A program made the translations under genes and the position numbers. DNA of 64,000 nt from Lingula anatina (Eukaryota > Brachiopoda > Lingulata > Lingulida > Lingulidae): NCBI RefSeq assembly GCF_001039355.2, contig NW_019773670.1, positions 133,661-197,660 of the forward strand, in the 5' to 3' direction. Every line of letters begins with the position of its first letter. The first letter of the stretch is position 1. Below the pieces are notes generated by a model, which saw nothing but the letters and a program-made list of their open reading frames with translations, searched no databases and was not told the origin of the DNA. Shown piece by piece: positions 38,201 to 50,100 of the stretch.

Positions 38201-41200
38201 ATTTGTCACACTGGAAATACAATAACTATAAATATAGCCTGGTGATTTTCTCATCAGACTGGGCTATGCCAGGGTATCCCACGGAGGTCTCAGTGACACA
38301 GAGCTCCAGATGGCCACCTTTCAGATCCCTGAGGACACTGACCACTACAAGGACAATGACAAATATGTCACTGACCCAAACAAGGTGGATGAAAAGCACA
38401 GGTTTAATGAAAGGTATGGTGAAGTCTTTTGGAAAGTAAATTATATGGGTTGATTATTCATATTGAGCTTCATTTAATCAAAGGGTGTTATATGGGTAAC
38501 ATGTAGGGTAAATAATTTTGTACACTATGTAGACTAAATTAAACTAAGTGCTGTAAAATGTAGATTAAGGGGCCAATCCTGTTGATTTTTTTCCTGCACA
38601 CTTTTCTGCACATTTGAAAAACCCCACAGTCATATTTGTTTCCTAGAAAATTTCTTATATTTCTTAATTCAGTCTCTAAAGACAATGAAATTCTTAAGAT
38701 AAAAGCTTATCTGAAGCATACCTTGTGTTGCTACAAAAAACACTGCCATTTTTTGTGTGAAAATAAATCGGTTGTTTTTGCTGGCTAGTCATGCAAAAGT
38801 AATTTAGAAGTATGATTTTAAAATTGGAATAANAACAATCGGCATGCAGCCTGAGTTGGAAGAGCAGTCTAATTGGATTCTTTTTCTGGAAGTTATACAT
38901 TTTCAAAGTGTGAACTTGAACTCCCATGGGCCTGAAGACTTATGCTTGTTACACATTTTACTTACATTGGAATTACCTGTTGAGCATAATTAAAATTTGA
39001 TGTTGAATTTGCAGTTTAACATAATGTACTTTTGCATCAGAATTGACAGTACCCTATTTTGTTTTTTCCTGCTTTTTGTCTGTACATTTGACAGCTTTGC
39101 TGCCTTGTTGTTTTATCAACATTACATTCTAAATAAAAAAATTATTTAATTTGCAAAAAATAAAAAAAAGAACAGCATATACTTCATGAAAAATAGAAAA
39201 CAGAAATAACCAAAAAATATGTGCTTGCACAAGATAAAGCAGTCTGTGTGTACTGTGCTAGATGGGAATGATGTATACAGTATGTGATAGTGGAGGCAGT
39301 GTGTGCGTTTGTGTGATATTCCAGCTAGTATACTTCCATTCTATTATTGTTCACAATATTGTTGAATTTAAATTGATATCTGTGTAGATTTTATATTTTT
39401 ACAGACTTAATGCAAAATGTACTTAATTCTTCAAATCTTGTAGGTGCTAACCTCCTGGCTATTTACACCATGTCCATCTGGCCAGAGATGATTGACCGAC
39501 TAAGCAGGTGTCCAGCGGGACCTACACTGACCCTATCTGTAGTCACTTATCTGGTAGAGATCTTCTTTTCGGTGTGGACTGTGGCATACAACTTTGTCCC
39601 CGGAGGAGAGTTCACTAGAGAACACACTGACTATCTTATTGGCTTCATGGTGGTATGCTTAGGCTTGGGACTCTTTACAAGTAAGTTGCAACCAATGACT
39701 GAATATTTACCTGGCAAAACATATAGGATGATGTACATATTCTTGTGATGTACAAACATGTGCTAATTCTGTGAATAAGCAGTACTCCCAAGATGCTTAG
39801 TGAACTTGCTTTGACAGTGAGGGTTGTTTGCTTTGATTGGAGGCAAAATCTCAGTTTTGTGTAAATGTAATGATCGATTTTCTAACAATATTATCCGGAA
39901 AATGGGCCTAATATGTTTCTTTTTCCTACAAAGGCTCAAGTGTTAAAGTCCCTGGCCACACAGCCTTCAGTTTGAAGAAGCCCAATAGCACAGTGAAGGG
40001 AGCTCTATTGTGTATGGTGTTACTGGGTCTGGGAGGATTTTTGTCAAGGCAGGACCCTAACAGATATAATCATCCAGTGAAGGTATCAGTAACATGCTGT
40101 GGAAATGATCCACTGTGTTAAAAAAAGTCTCATTCACATATAACTCTTTTTTTTTTTTTTTTTAAATACAAGAAATTGTCACAAAATGTACATGTTTTTG
40201 TATTGAGTTTTAAGCTTTTAAAAATGGATAATTTGGTTAGTTATATTTCCCTAATTTCACTGAATTTTGGTTCATATTCCCAGTATTCACCCAAGACATT
40301 CCGTGCTGCTATATGGACCTACCACTTTGGATATGATAACAAAGGATGGCCGAGTTTGGAGAGGTCCTTTCAACTATTAAATGATACAGGTAAGGGGAAA
40401 AACTAAGTCAAGGATATGTGCAAAATGACAAGTAAGACCACTAAATGTAGATCCCGGACTGCACAGACTAACTTGGAGAGGTTCTTATGGTGGAGAGGTT
40501 CTTCTTATGGTAATATAATAAAGGTGATGAGGGAGTTGAATGTTCATTTGGAGAATTTTCTCTGTTGTTGATGTTTTATGGTGAATTATAAGAGTTGTTA
40601 GATTTTATGTTCAGAAATTAGAAAAATGTAGGGTAATGAAAATTAACTAACATTTTTTTAAATCAAGAATCTTCATACTTCTACCCTGGAGCAGATGGGG
40701 AGAGGGGATCAAGTAACTGTGGTGCATTTGTGAATGACTAACAATATTCTAAATCTCAGGTGCTGACTTCATTACTCTCCTGGAGAGTGATGCGTCCAAG
40801 CCATTCCTGGGTAATAATGACCTTGGGATGTGGTTAGGGGAGAGGCTGGGCATGTATGTGGACTTTGGACCTGCTACAAAAGACCACACTTGGGGGTAAG
40901 AATCGGGTCATGTTTAAGTTAGATCAGTGTTACAGTGTAGATTAAAAAATGTGGTGTGTAGGTCATTAGTTCAAGTAGCTGTATAAAATGGTGAGTGTTT
41001 GCTGTGTGAAGGGGACACTGTACTTTTCCGGACTCATATACATGATAAATTGTACAAGAGCTGAAATGCTGATGAAATTAGTTTTTGTAATTACAGTATT
41101 ACACTTTTCTTATGAATAAAAACGAACCGATGAACTTTTTTTACCTTCTTTCAACCCGGTTCAGAAATATATTTCCTATGTTTGTGAATGTTTTGTATGC

Positions 41201-43668
41201 CACTTTCTTTCCTCCTGATATCATTTTTGTTTTACAGAAATCTTATCCTCTCCAAGTATCCCATTGTCAAGTCTAAACATCATCTGCTTCCTTCTCCACA
41301 TGGTTAGTATTTGTATATGAATATGATGCTTTCATGTCAACAATGTGTGCTGTTTATCATCTTAGTATACAGGTACTGATTTTCTAAGCCTACATTGTGT
41401 ATGTGTTTAAATTCATAATAAAAATATTCCATATATTCAGCATTTTTCTTTCTTCTTACAGGTGAGCTCGCTCCTGGTATTACAGCTACGGTGAACTATA
41501 GCGGTAGTCTAGTGGACTTTGTAGTCACACACATGGGCAATGACCGAGATGTACTGGACAGGGAACTGCAGGCGAAGTTTTTAGCCAATGAACTGAAAAA
41601 TAGGTCAGTTCACATTTACATATGAATTCTGTGTAGCTGATACAGTGTTAACATATATGACAGTTTATTTAAATTTTTAAAAAATCATACCTTTTAGAGT
41701 AGGAATATGATTTAATGCATTTGTATTATTTGTAAAGTTCACTATTCAGTTTTGAACCCATAGGTACACTGTGATGCCAAGTAGATATTTTCTGAAGAGA
41801 CACTCAAAGAGAATATTTATTTTTTCATCTTGAGAAGTAAATAAGTTTGTAAAGAATCATCACCCTACCAGTCTGTGCCAGCTACATGTAGCCCACCACT
41901 GACCTGCTTCACAAAAAGAGACTTTGACACAAAATAAAGCGACAATAGTTAAAGTATATGAAATAAATTCCATTTATTTTATTATAAGAAAGACACATCT
42001 CAGACCACTACTTTATTTAAATAAACTACTCTGGATTTATCTTATGGTTTTGGACAATGAATCCATAAAATAACAGTTCCCTCCAGACAAATAGTTTGAT
42101 ATATGACATGGCCAAAACCTTCAGAATTAATACAATACCTTGTCACACAAGGGCAACTTTGTTTTACTGTAGTTAATAATTAAAATCAAAATCACAATTA
42201 TATCTTTTGTCAATTTTTGCTTTCAGGATAACTTTCAAAATGCCCAATCATATATCTAATCACGTAGTTTACTTAAGCGTTTATTATAGAATTATGTAGA
42301 ATTTTTGGAACATCTTTCAGCAAGAACCCAGCTGTCTTCCTCGGTTATGTCACCTCCTCCCCTGGGAGCAGAGACTATTACCAGTTCATCAACCAAGGTC
42401 AGGTCAAGGACATTGATGCCACAGACAGGGAGAGATGGTGTGAATACATTATGTATAAAAAACTTATCAGGTAAGTGACAGGTTTAAAGATTAAAAATTG
42501 GTAAAAGAATATATTTAGATATAATGATAAACATTCTTTTAATGTATTTTAATGTGCAACACGTATCAGGTAAACTAAAATAAAATGAGGCCTGAGAATT
42601 GTATATATGTTCTGATACTGCATGGACATCATTTTTGCTTCGGGCCTGATTATTTCTAAACTATAGTGTCCCAAAAGGCAAGAAGACGAAAAGTGTTTGG
42701 CACATTCAGAAGTGAACAAGGAATAGGCTATTAACATATATTTTTTTAATTAATATTTTTTTCTTGAAAAATTGGCAGTGGAAAGAACTAATATTTATAT
42801 ACACACATTTATGCAGTAAGAATTCAAATATTTGTCACACTGGAAATACAATAACTATAAATGAAGCCTGGTGATTTTCTCATCAGACTGGGCTATGCCA
42901 GGGTATCCCACGGAGGTCTCAGTGACACAGAGCTCCAGATGGCCACCTTTCAGATCCCTGAGGACACTGACCACTACAAGGACAATGACAAATATGTCAC
43001 TGACCCAAACAAGGTGGATGAAAAGCACAGGTTTAATGAAAGGTATGGTGAAGTCTTTTGGAAAGTAAATTATATGGGTTGATTATTCATATTGAGCTTC
43101 ATTTAATCAAAGGGTGTTATATGGCTAACATGTAGGGTAAATAATTTTGTACACTATGTAGACTAAATTAAACTAAGTGCTGTAAAATGTAGATTAAGGG
43201 GCCAATCCTGTTGATTTTTTTCCTGCACACTTTTCTGCACATTTGAAAAACCCCACAGTCATATTTGTTTCCTAGAAAATTTCTTATATTTCTTAATTCA
43301 GTCTCTAAAGACAATGAAATTCTTAAGATAAAAGCTTATCTGAAGCATACCTTGTGTTGCTACAAAAAACACTGCCATTTTTTGTGTGAAAATAAATCGG
43401 TTGTTTTTGCTGGCTAGTCATTCAAAAGTAATTTAGAAGTATGATTTTAAAATTGGAATCAAAAAATCCAAATGTGGGGATGGATCAAGCAAAAACTCCT
43501 GAGAGGGAGAAAATTGCTCTTTACCCCTGGAAAATTCAGTTAGGGAATTCTATGTAGTTGCCCTTTTAATACGTGAATAAAAGTATACTAGTAAGTAGTA
43601 TATATTCTGTTATGTATGTACATTTTTTTCATATACACTATTTTCAGACCAGAGTAATTATTGTTTTT

Positions 43669-43753
<85 letters not shown>

Positions 43754-44121
43754 TTTAAACTTTTTGCACAATTAATGGAGATGTTTTTGAAAGGACCAGT
43801 GTAGATTATAACCTACAAGGCTGGAATAATCTAAGATGTGATGAAAATTAAAGAATTATGAAAAAAATGCCGGTTTTTATATCATTAGAAGCTATTGAAA
43901 AGTTAGTTGCATGCTTAATGCTGTGTCTGTTTGAAAAACGAGTCAGAATTTCTCTGAATGTTAAAGGTAGTCTAGTTTTTAGACCAGTGGCATGTTTATA
44001 ATTATTATTTATCATTATTTATTCTAGGTTTGGCCGCTACACTGTGGGCCATAACTGGATAGAGGAGCATCGGTTCCACATGAGCACACCAAAATATTTC
44101 ATACATCGTGAGGGAAGTTGA
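32243..44121 (+). CDS. CWH43: CWH43 / PGAP2-interacting protein (GPI lipid remodelling)
   Basis: Thirteen coding exons using copy 1 of the duplicated block: 32243-32555, 32893-33047, 33648-33825, 34209-34342, 34744-34980, 35232-35380, 35577-35682, 36052-36187, 36600-36664, 36824-36965, 37685-37834, 38258-38413 and 44028-44121 (stop TGA); about 671 residues plus a short missing N-terminus. Human CWH43 is close to 700. The N-terminal half is a multi-pass membrane region ([25 protein letters not shown]-type segment, [20 protein letters not shown]). The C-terminal half is an endonuclease/exonuclease/phosphatase-like domain ([68 protein letters not shown]). In yeast and mammals Cwh43 acts in the ER/Golgi on GPI-anchor lipid. 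The first coding exon is not certain: ATG-G|gtaagt at 31877-31880 has the right phase and would give Met-Gly before Tyr. Eight exons are duplicated at 39444-43042, probably by assembly. Confidence 0.92.
33280..33440. mobile_element. Inverted-repeat MITE in a CWH43 intron
   Basis: 23-bp perfect terminal inverted repeats: the left arm starts cacaagctgaaatgttttca (33280-33302) and the right arm 33418-33440 is its reverse complement. The element is 161 bp and non-coding. No clear target duplication. Confidence 0.75.
34407..38831 (+). repeat. Duplicated CWH43 block, copy 1
   Basis: Eight exons (34744-38413) and their introns, nearly identical in order and sequence to 39108-43459. Copy 1 stops at the N at 38832. 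Confidence 0.9.
38832..38832. other. Single N: assembly join
   Basis: One ambiguous base exactly at the end of copy 1. About 275 bp of unrelated sequence (38833-39107) follows before copy 2 begins. Confidence 0.8.
39108..43459 (+). repeat. CWH43: Duplicated CWH43 block, copy 2
   Basis: Exons at 39444-39680, 39934-40082, 40284-40389, 40760-40895, 41238-41302, 41462-41603, 42321-42470 and 42887-43042. All have the same splice sites and phases as copy 1, and all frames are open. It differs by scattered substitutions (for example Gly to Ser in KKPN(G/S)TVK) and intron indels, including a gap of roughly 75 bp near 41165. Splicing the last exon of copy 1 (phase 2) to the first of copy 2 (needs phase 1) gives Arg-Cys-stop, so the two copies cannot be used in series. 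Copy 2 leads on to the final exon at 44028. Confidence 0.9.
43671..43756. repeat. (AT)n microsatellite followed by a T run
   Basis: About 33 AT units (to 43736) and then about 20 T, inside the last CWH43 intron. It lies just after copy 2 ends and could have contributed to assembly breakage there. Confidence 0.9.
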
Positions 44122-44948
44122 GCCAATACTTGGCATTTGAAGCAATATGAAGTTTTTTCACAAAGATTATGGCGCACAAAGTTTATACTGCATTTATACT
44201 GATATAACAGTGTTTCTTTTGATATCAAAAGGTTTTACAAGTGTTCATAGTGCCATTAGCTGAAAATGTTTCATGAAGTTAATATTGCATTTCTATTCTT
44301 ATTGCAATATTTCTTTTGATATCAAAAGTTTTGCTAAGTGCATGTAGTGCCATAAGATAATATTGTTTCAAGATTTTTGTTGGTTGCATCCATTTCTGAA
44401 ATTTAAGAACTCCCACGATTATTTTAACTAATATAAGGTTTAATTATGGTTTCTGCTTTTACAGCATCTCTTGTATAAAAATAACCTGCTAACCATAACT
44501 AAATTATTTATTCAGAAACTGGAAAAAGTAACCATTGTTTATTATGTTATTTTATTGTACCACCAGCGTGGCAGCATTTCGCCTCTGGTTCACCCGTATT
44601 TTATGATGTAAATCCAGTGTTTTGTTACCCTTTTTTTCACAAGATATTGTATTTTAGTTTTAATGTGCATATATTGTCATTTAAGAGTAGGTACTAAGAT
44701 AGTATGTTATGGTTGTGAAGAAATGACCAGAAAGTGTCTGTTAATTTTTTAACAAGTGAAATGTGTTAACTCGTTGGTGTTTGGTGTTTTATGTATGCAG
44801 TGCCATACTCTTTAATTAAGCAAATATTAGATTATTTACTGTAACATTTTGCTTTTGTCTTCCATGTTATTTTAACTTGTTTGTTTGTCTGAGTATTTAT
44901 ATAGTTGCAAGCAACTTTGGAAACTTAATGAGAGTATGTACCAAAATT

Positions 44949-44954
44949 AATAAA
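44949..44954 (+). terminator. Polyadenylation signal AATAAA, CWH43
   Basis: AATAAA about 830 bp after the CWH43 stop, in AT-rich 3' sequence. Chosen by position only. Confidence 0.45.
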
Positions 44955-47129
44955 ATTTTAACGATTTCTATTATTTTTTTAACATGTATGGAATGTTTCA
45001 TTTACCAGTTGCAATACGTAGAGCACATTCCAAAATAACGATAATAATAAATAAATAAGTGCATGTGTCTATTTAACAGAGGAACATCAGCATCTGAAAG
45101 AAATGAAAGTTCAAAGGTTATAGCTACAATAGATCTAGTAGAAGACGGCTCTTTCATCGTTGCAGCGTATTGACAGATGTTGGATTGGTAGTGCTATACA
45201 TGTAAAAACACTCATTTTTAAATGAATAAAGTTATTCTTAATGCTGCCGATATGTTTTAGCCATTAATGTGATTAGGGCGCACTAGCGTCACGTCTCCCG
45301 TTTGTGACGCACCACTTACGTCATAAAACGTACGACCACTTGCGTCATAGACAAAACTTCGGACGTCAGACATCACTACCCAGCTGCCGGTCGTTATACC
45401 AAACAACAGGTAATAGTTATGCTCTCTTTTTCCGCTAAAACTTGATCGTGTAATTTCATTATTTTAAAAATCACTATATCTATCCATTGATCAAGAAGGA
45501 TACTATGAAAATTGGTCGGTAAATTTTGCCCTTTTCAGTTTTTTCCCCACCAAATCAAAGTCTTCTACTCCATCGCCCGTGTCCTGGTATTCCATTTTTA
45601 ATTCAGTAATTTTGATTATAGTAATCTAGTTGTTTGGACCATCATGTCTTCCTGAACATTTCAGAAAAAAAATCGACATCAGACAAAAGGGTTTAATCGT
45701 TTTTAAGGTTTGAGTTGGAGAAGATGCACCAAGTAGGAATTTAAGAAATGCAGACGTAAAGTATGGCTTTGAGACCTTTAAACAACCACATTTTGAACTA
45801 TTTCTAATTTGAACTATTTCTAAGTGTTTCTGCTTTTATTTTCATTCGTCTTTGCGAATGTGAAGCAGGGTTATGCTTAGACATAGAGGGAAAAGCTGTA
45901 ATGAATAAAAAGACATCTTTTAATGTGGGACCAAAGAACGCAGAATAACGCATTTAATATTACCCATAAGACTGTTCATGATTCCAAGGGTTTCTATTCA
46001 CTAGCGTTTTAATGATAATTATCATTTACTTTAGAATATGGGAACAGAATTATTTATGAAACTGCTACGCTTCGCTCTTGTCACAAGAGCACCATCAGGC
46101 TGAATGTCCACTGATCGTTAGGTGTTGGTAGACTTCTGAACGATTCTCACGAGGGGTACATGTAGTAATTGGAGGAATGACCAGGACCGAGCATTTAAGA
46201 TGTGAAATGTTTTTGAAATTAGAAAAAAAATCAATTTTATCAATTCTACTAAATCATTTCTACTAAAGACTAGAAACACATTGGTTGTTCACAGTAAATG
46301 CCTTCTTTTTTTTTCTTTCCCTTTCCCTCTTTTTTCTATTTTTCTGTTTTCCCATTCTACTTCAACCTGAAATTTTAATTAGAAGTTCGTCATTCGTATC
46401 TGCGCATAGATTAGTAATCGTCCAGCAAACTTTCAAAAATATCAAAATTATTTTTTAAACACGAGGACAGTTTCCATACTTTAACATTATTATATAGAAA
46501 AAGAAAAAGAAAGAAAACCCCCCATGATACTCAAAGCAAATGTATGCAACATCAGCACAGACAGTACATGTACATCGTTCCTGTAAAAACGCTGGCTGGC
46601 ATAAAAACGTGAAAATGTCTTCTTTAAAAAGATGAATGGGCACAATTTCCGTATTTAGGTTTGTTTTTCTTCGGCTTGCCAATAAAGTTTATACAATTCA
46701 CAGTAAATGTTAAGATCCGATATACACGTTCGATACCGTAGAAACACCACTGCCAGTTTTTCTTGCCCGTTCATAACTTAAAGAACCCACTTCCAGCAAT
46801 TTCCGGCAATGTCCGGCTTCCTTTCGTACAATTACGGGCCATAAATACACAAACAATATCGACCCAAACATTAAGCTACCTTAATAACATCAATAAGTTT
46901 ACCTTTCCATTGTCGTGAATGGAGCATTGATTTAAGAGGTCGAATCGATAAAACCAAATAATCTATTGACGCTGTGTGGACGGGCTTTGTGATGTGTATA
47001 CCAGTCTTGGCAACTCGACGCCGCTTGCTTAACTACCAAACATAAACACGAACTTTGTTCCTGTGTATTGAGTCGCACCAATCAGAATAAACTGAACTGA
47101 TTGAAATAGCAGCACACTAGTAGTTTAAC
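44955..47129. other. No gene seen; possible promoter at 45288-45372
   Basis: Intergenic sequence. Apart from the CRE-like cluster, no coding or RNA feature is supported. Confidence 0.5.
45288..45372. promoter_or_regulatory. Cluster of five CRE/ATF-like sites
   Basis: In 85 bp there are five TGACG/CGTCA cores: agcgtcacg, ttgtgacgc, ttacgtcat, ttgcgtcat and ggacgtcag. About 40 bp further a good donor occurs (acaacag|gtaata, about 45409), so this could be a promoter and first non-coding exon of a + strand transcript, perhaps of the TEX26-like gene. Inference only. Confidence 0.45.
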
Positions 47130-50100
47130 ATGGCGGCAACGGAGGTATACACTATACTGCCTGGGTCTAGCCGGGGCTCTAGAGCTGGACTCAGAACACC
47201 TAGTTTAGGCAGTGTCAAGGGATCTGGTGATGTCCGAGTAAGTGTTCATGACAGTGTGTGTTATAACTTGTCTGACAATTTTAAATCTTTATAATCGTGT
47301 ATAATGGTGGTAGTTACATCCAAATATAATAACACGTGAGAGTACGCCTATGCGACCGCTCTCTGTTTGAGATGGGTGACAAATTACCAAATGTAAACGT
47401 TTTTCGACCACATCACAGTGTCGGCTGAACTGATTTGAAAATTCCCCAAACGCTGTTTTAGTCACTGTAGGTCTAGTAGGCCTACACGCCAGATACGCCC
47501 GACAAGCCGACACGTACTGTCGAGATGGGTTCCCTTCTCACGTTGTCATCATACACTGAACATAGACATCTGATCATGTCTGAAATGAGAGATTGAATGA
47601 ACGGAAATTCTGCGTTGAACAAAACATGAAACCTATGAATAGAAAATTTCTTTGGTAAAACGATATTGGGTTAAAGACCCTACAACAGCCGCTACAACTC
47701 CTTTAATTTATATTCACATCAGGTTACAAATATCTTGTTTGACGTATTTCTTTGCAGTTGGAGTCGACAGTGCATAAAACATAATTATAAGGCTTTTATT
47801 CATTGTCACGAACATCATTTCAAAACTGGTGTCAGCGTCAGCTTTTCAATGATCAACACTTTGTATACTGTATCAAAATGAATAACAAAATTACAGTCGA
47901 ATGACTCGAATCTAATTATTTTGAAACCTATTTTGTCTTTAACTAAAATGGAAGTAAAAATGACATGTACAGAAAGTAGAAAGAAAACAATTATTGGAAT
48001 TATAATTTCAAGTTAAACTTCACTATGTTCGAGATCCCAGCCAAATCTTGTTATTGAGGTTTCTTTAATATCCTAGCAAAACAGTGTATGAGACCTGTCT
48101 ATCTCTAAGCTGTTACCGTAAATATTAATATTTTACGGTAACAGCTATTTAATTAATATGTATTTTGACAAAATACATCGTCATGTTATCTTTATGCAAG
48201 CAATTTAGTTCGGTTGCCACATGGTAGACAGGCCATTAACATCAAAATCAGTATTAATGGAATTTTCAACGACCGTTACGTTCCATTTACATTACAATCG
48301 GTAACATCCATGTTACTGAATTAATGTACGTTAATCGTGATATCCCTGCTAGAAAAAGCGAAATGCCGATGTTGATATCATATAAATGTATTGACAATCA
48401 CTAGGAGTGCCGCTGGATATGATAGAAACATTATTAATTATGTAAATCTATCATGCCGAAGGAAGCGATTACATGTTGAAATTTGAAACAAAAAAATTAT
48501 GTTGTCTGTACAGAGGCCTAACAGTTCCTCGCGTACTTTAAAATAAGTAAGAGATCTTAATATAATTCAGTGGCACATTTTTTTTCGGTTTTTTTTTTTA
48601 TTTTAATCAATAGTTCAATTCTCTTTCTTTTTTTAGCTTGGTGAGGATGTTTTAGCTCCGAAATTTTCCGAACATCTTCAAAGTTACATCACCCACAGCA
48701 ATACAGGACCTCAGGACCAGAGGAAAGCTTTGGATTTACTCACATCTCTACAGTTAGCAGAGGAAGCAAAAGAAGCTGAAAATCCATTGAGGCCGAGAAC
48801 GGCTATGCCAGCACTAGGTAAGATTTGCGTTATAGATAGATATAAGTCGACATGCCTTTTAACTCCCCAGCTTAACCTTTTTTCTACTGTCTCTCTCTCT
48901 CTCTGCGCCCGCGCATGTGTGCTTGTTCTGAAATCTAATTTTTATACATTCACATACACATGTGTAGTTAACATATGCATATAAGTACATATAATGTGAC
49001 AAGATTCATAATTAATACTTAGTCTGTTAGGAAAAGAACGAAAGTCGTTTCAGATATGAGACTGAAGATTAAAAGGTATAACATTTAGAGCTGGCCAGCT
49101 CTTCTGAGTGTATTGTTGGGTTGTAATTCTATCGATAAGATTTTTTTGACGATGAGTAATGTCGTTAGTAATGTAGGAAATTCTGCAGGTGCAATTGCAC
49201 AGAACTTTACTTTTATGATTATATCCAGCAAAGCCTTGCATTTTGTACCTCCAATTTTTCGAAATGGTTCACAAGTCAAGAATGAATATACCTGTAAGTG
49301 CAATGAATGACATTGAACCTTGTGGTTTTTATGAATGAGGTTTATGGCTGTATTGAGTAAGTTAAAATGATATGAGTAGATTAGTAGGCCGTCGATCTCT
49401 TCGGGGGCACAGTGAGTGTTTGTAGAGGTGTAATTCTCAAGTGCCTTGACAACGTAAATTAATTCGGGGCGTGGCCAGGGTTAGTAAACACTCCCACATA
49501 CTGTATATACGTAGCAGTAAGATAAGTTTTATATGGGAACTAACAACCACTATGAAATCAACTGTAAAAAATTAAAACATCCTGCCCTGTGTGATAGTCA
49601 AGACATATCATCTAATTTTCCTATTTTCAACGTTTTTCAGGACGTCCAAAATTAGAAAAGATACTTAACCCTTATTTCACAACATATGAAAGAGAATATT
49701 ATATGAAAATGGCACCAGACACAGACGCTGAAAGGTATGTTTTATCATTAAACTAGTACTAATTCTTACCTCTATTTATAAGTTTAACCATTACTTTTTG
49801 TCGAAAGCTAAAATTTCAACGCACCCCCCCCCCCCAACGTTTTGATAGTGTCATTTCCATCTATGATTTTCTACGTCAATGCAAGTGGGCTTTATGACCT
49901 TTTAATTGTATAGGGCCATTTATTTATATCTTTTATTTTTTAAAATATATAACTGATGATTTACGAGTATTCAATATGTTGGTTTGTATCTGATGTTTAT
50001 ATTCCATCGTTTTGCCAGGCCAATGACGTCTAGAGCGTTTGCTTCCACATACGAACTTGGTGGCCCTATAGGTGCTACAACATACGATGAAGAGTTTTAT

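Noticed and set aside
34407-43459. Two functional CWH43 genes in tandem
   Set aside because: Both copies lack either the 5' or 3' exons unless shared, and the phase clash between copies prevents a serial transcript; the N supports an assembly cause.
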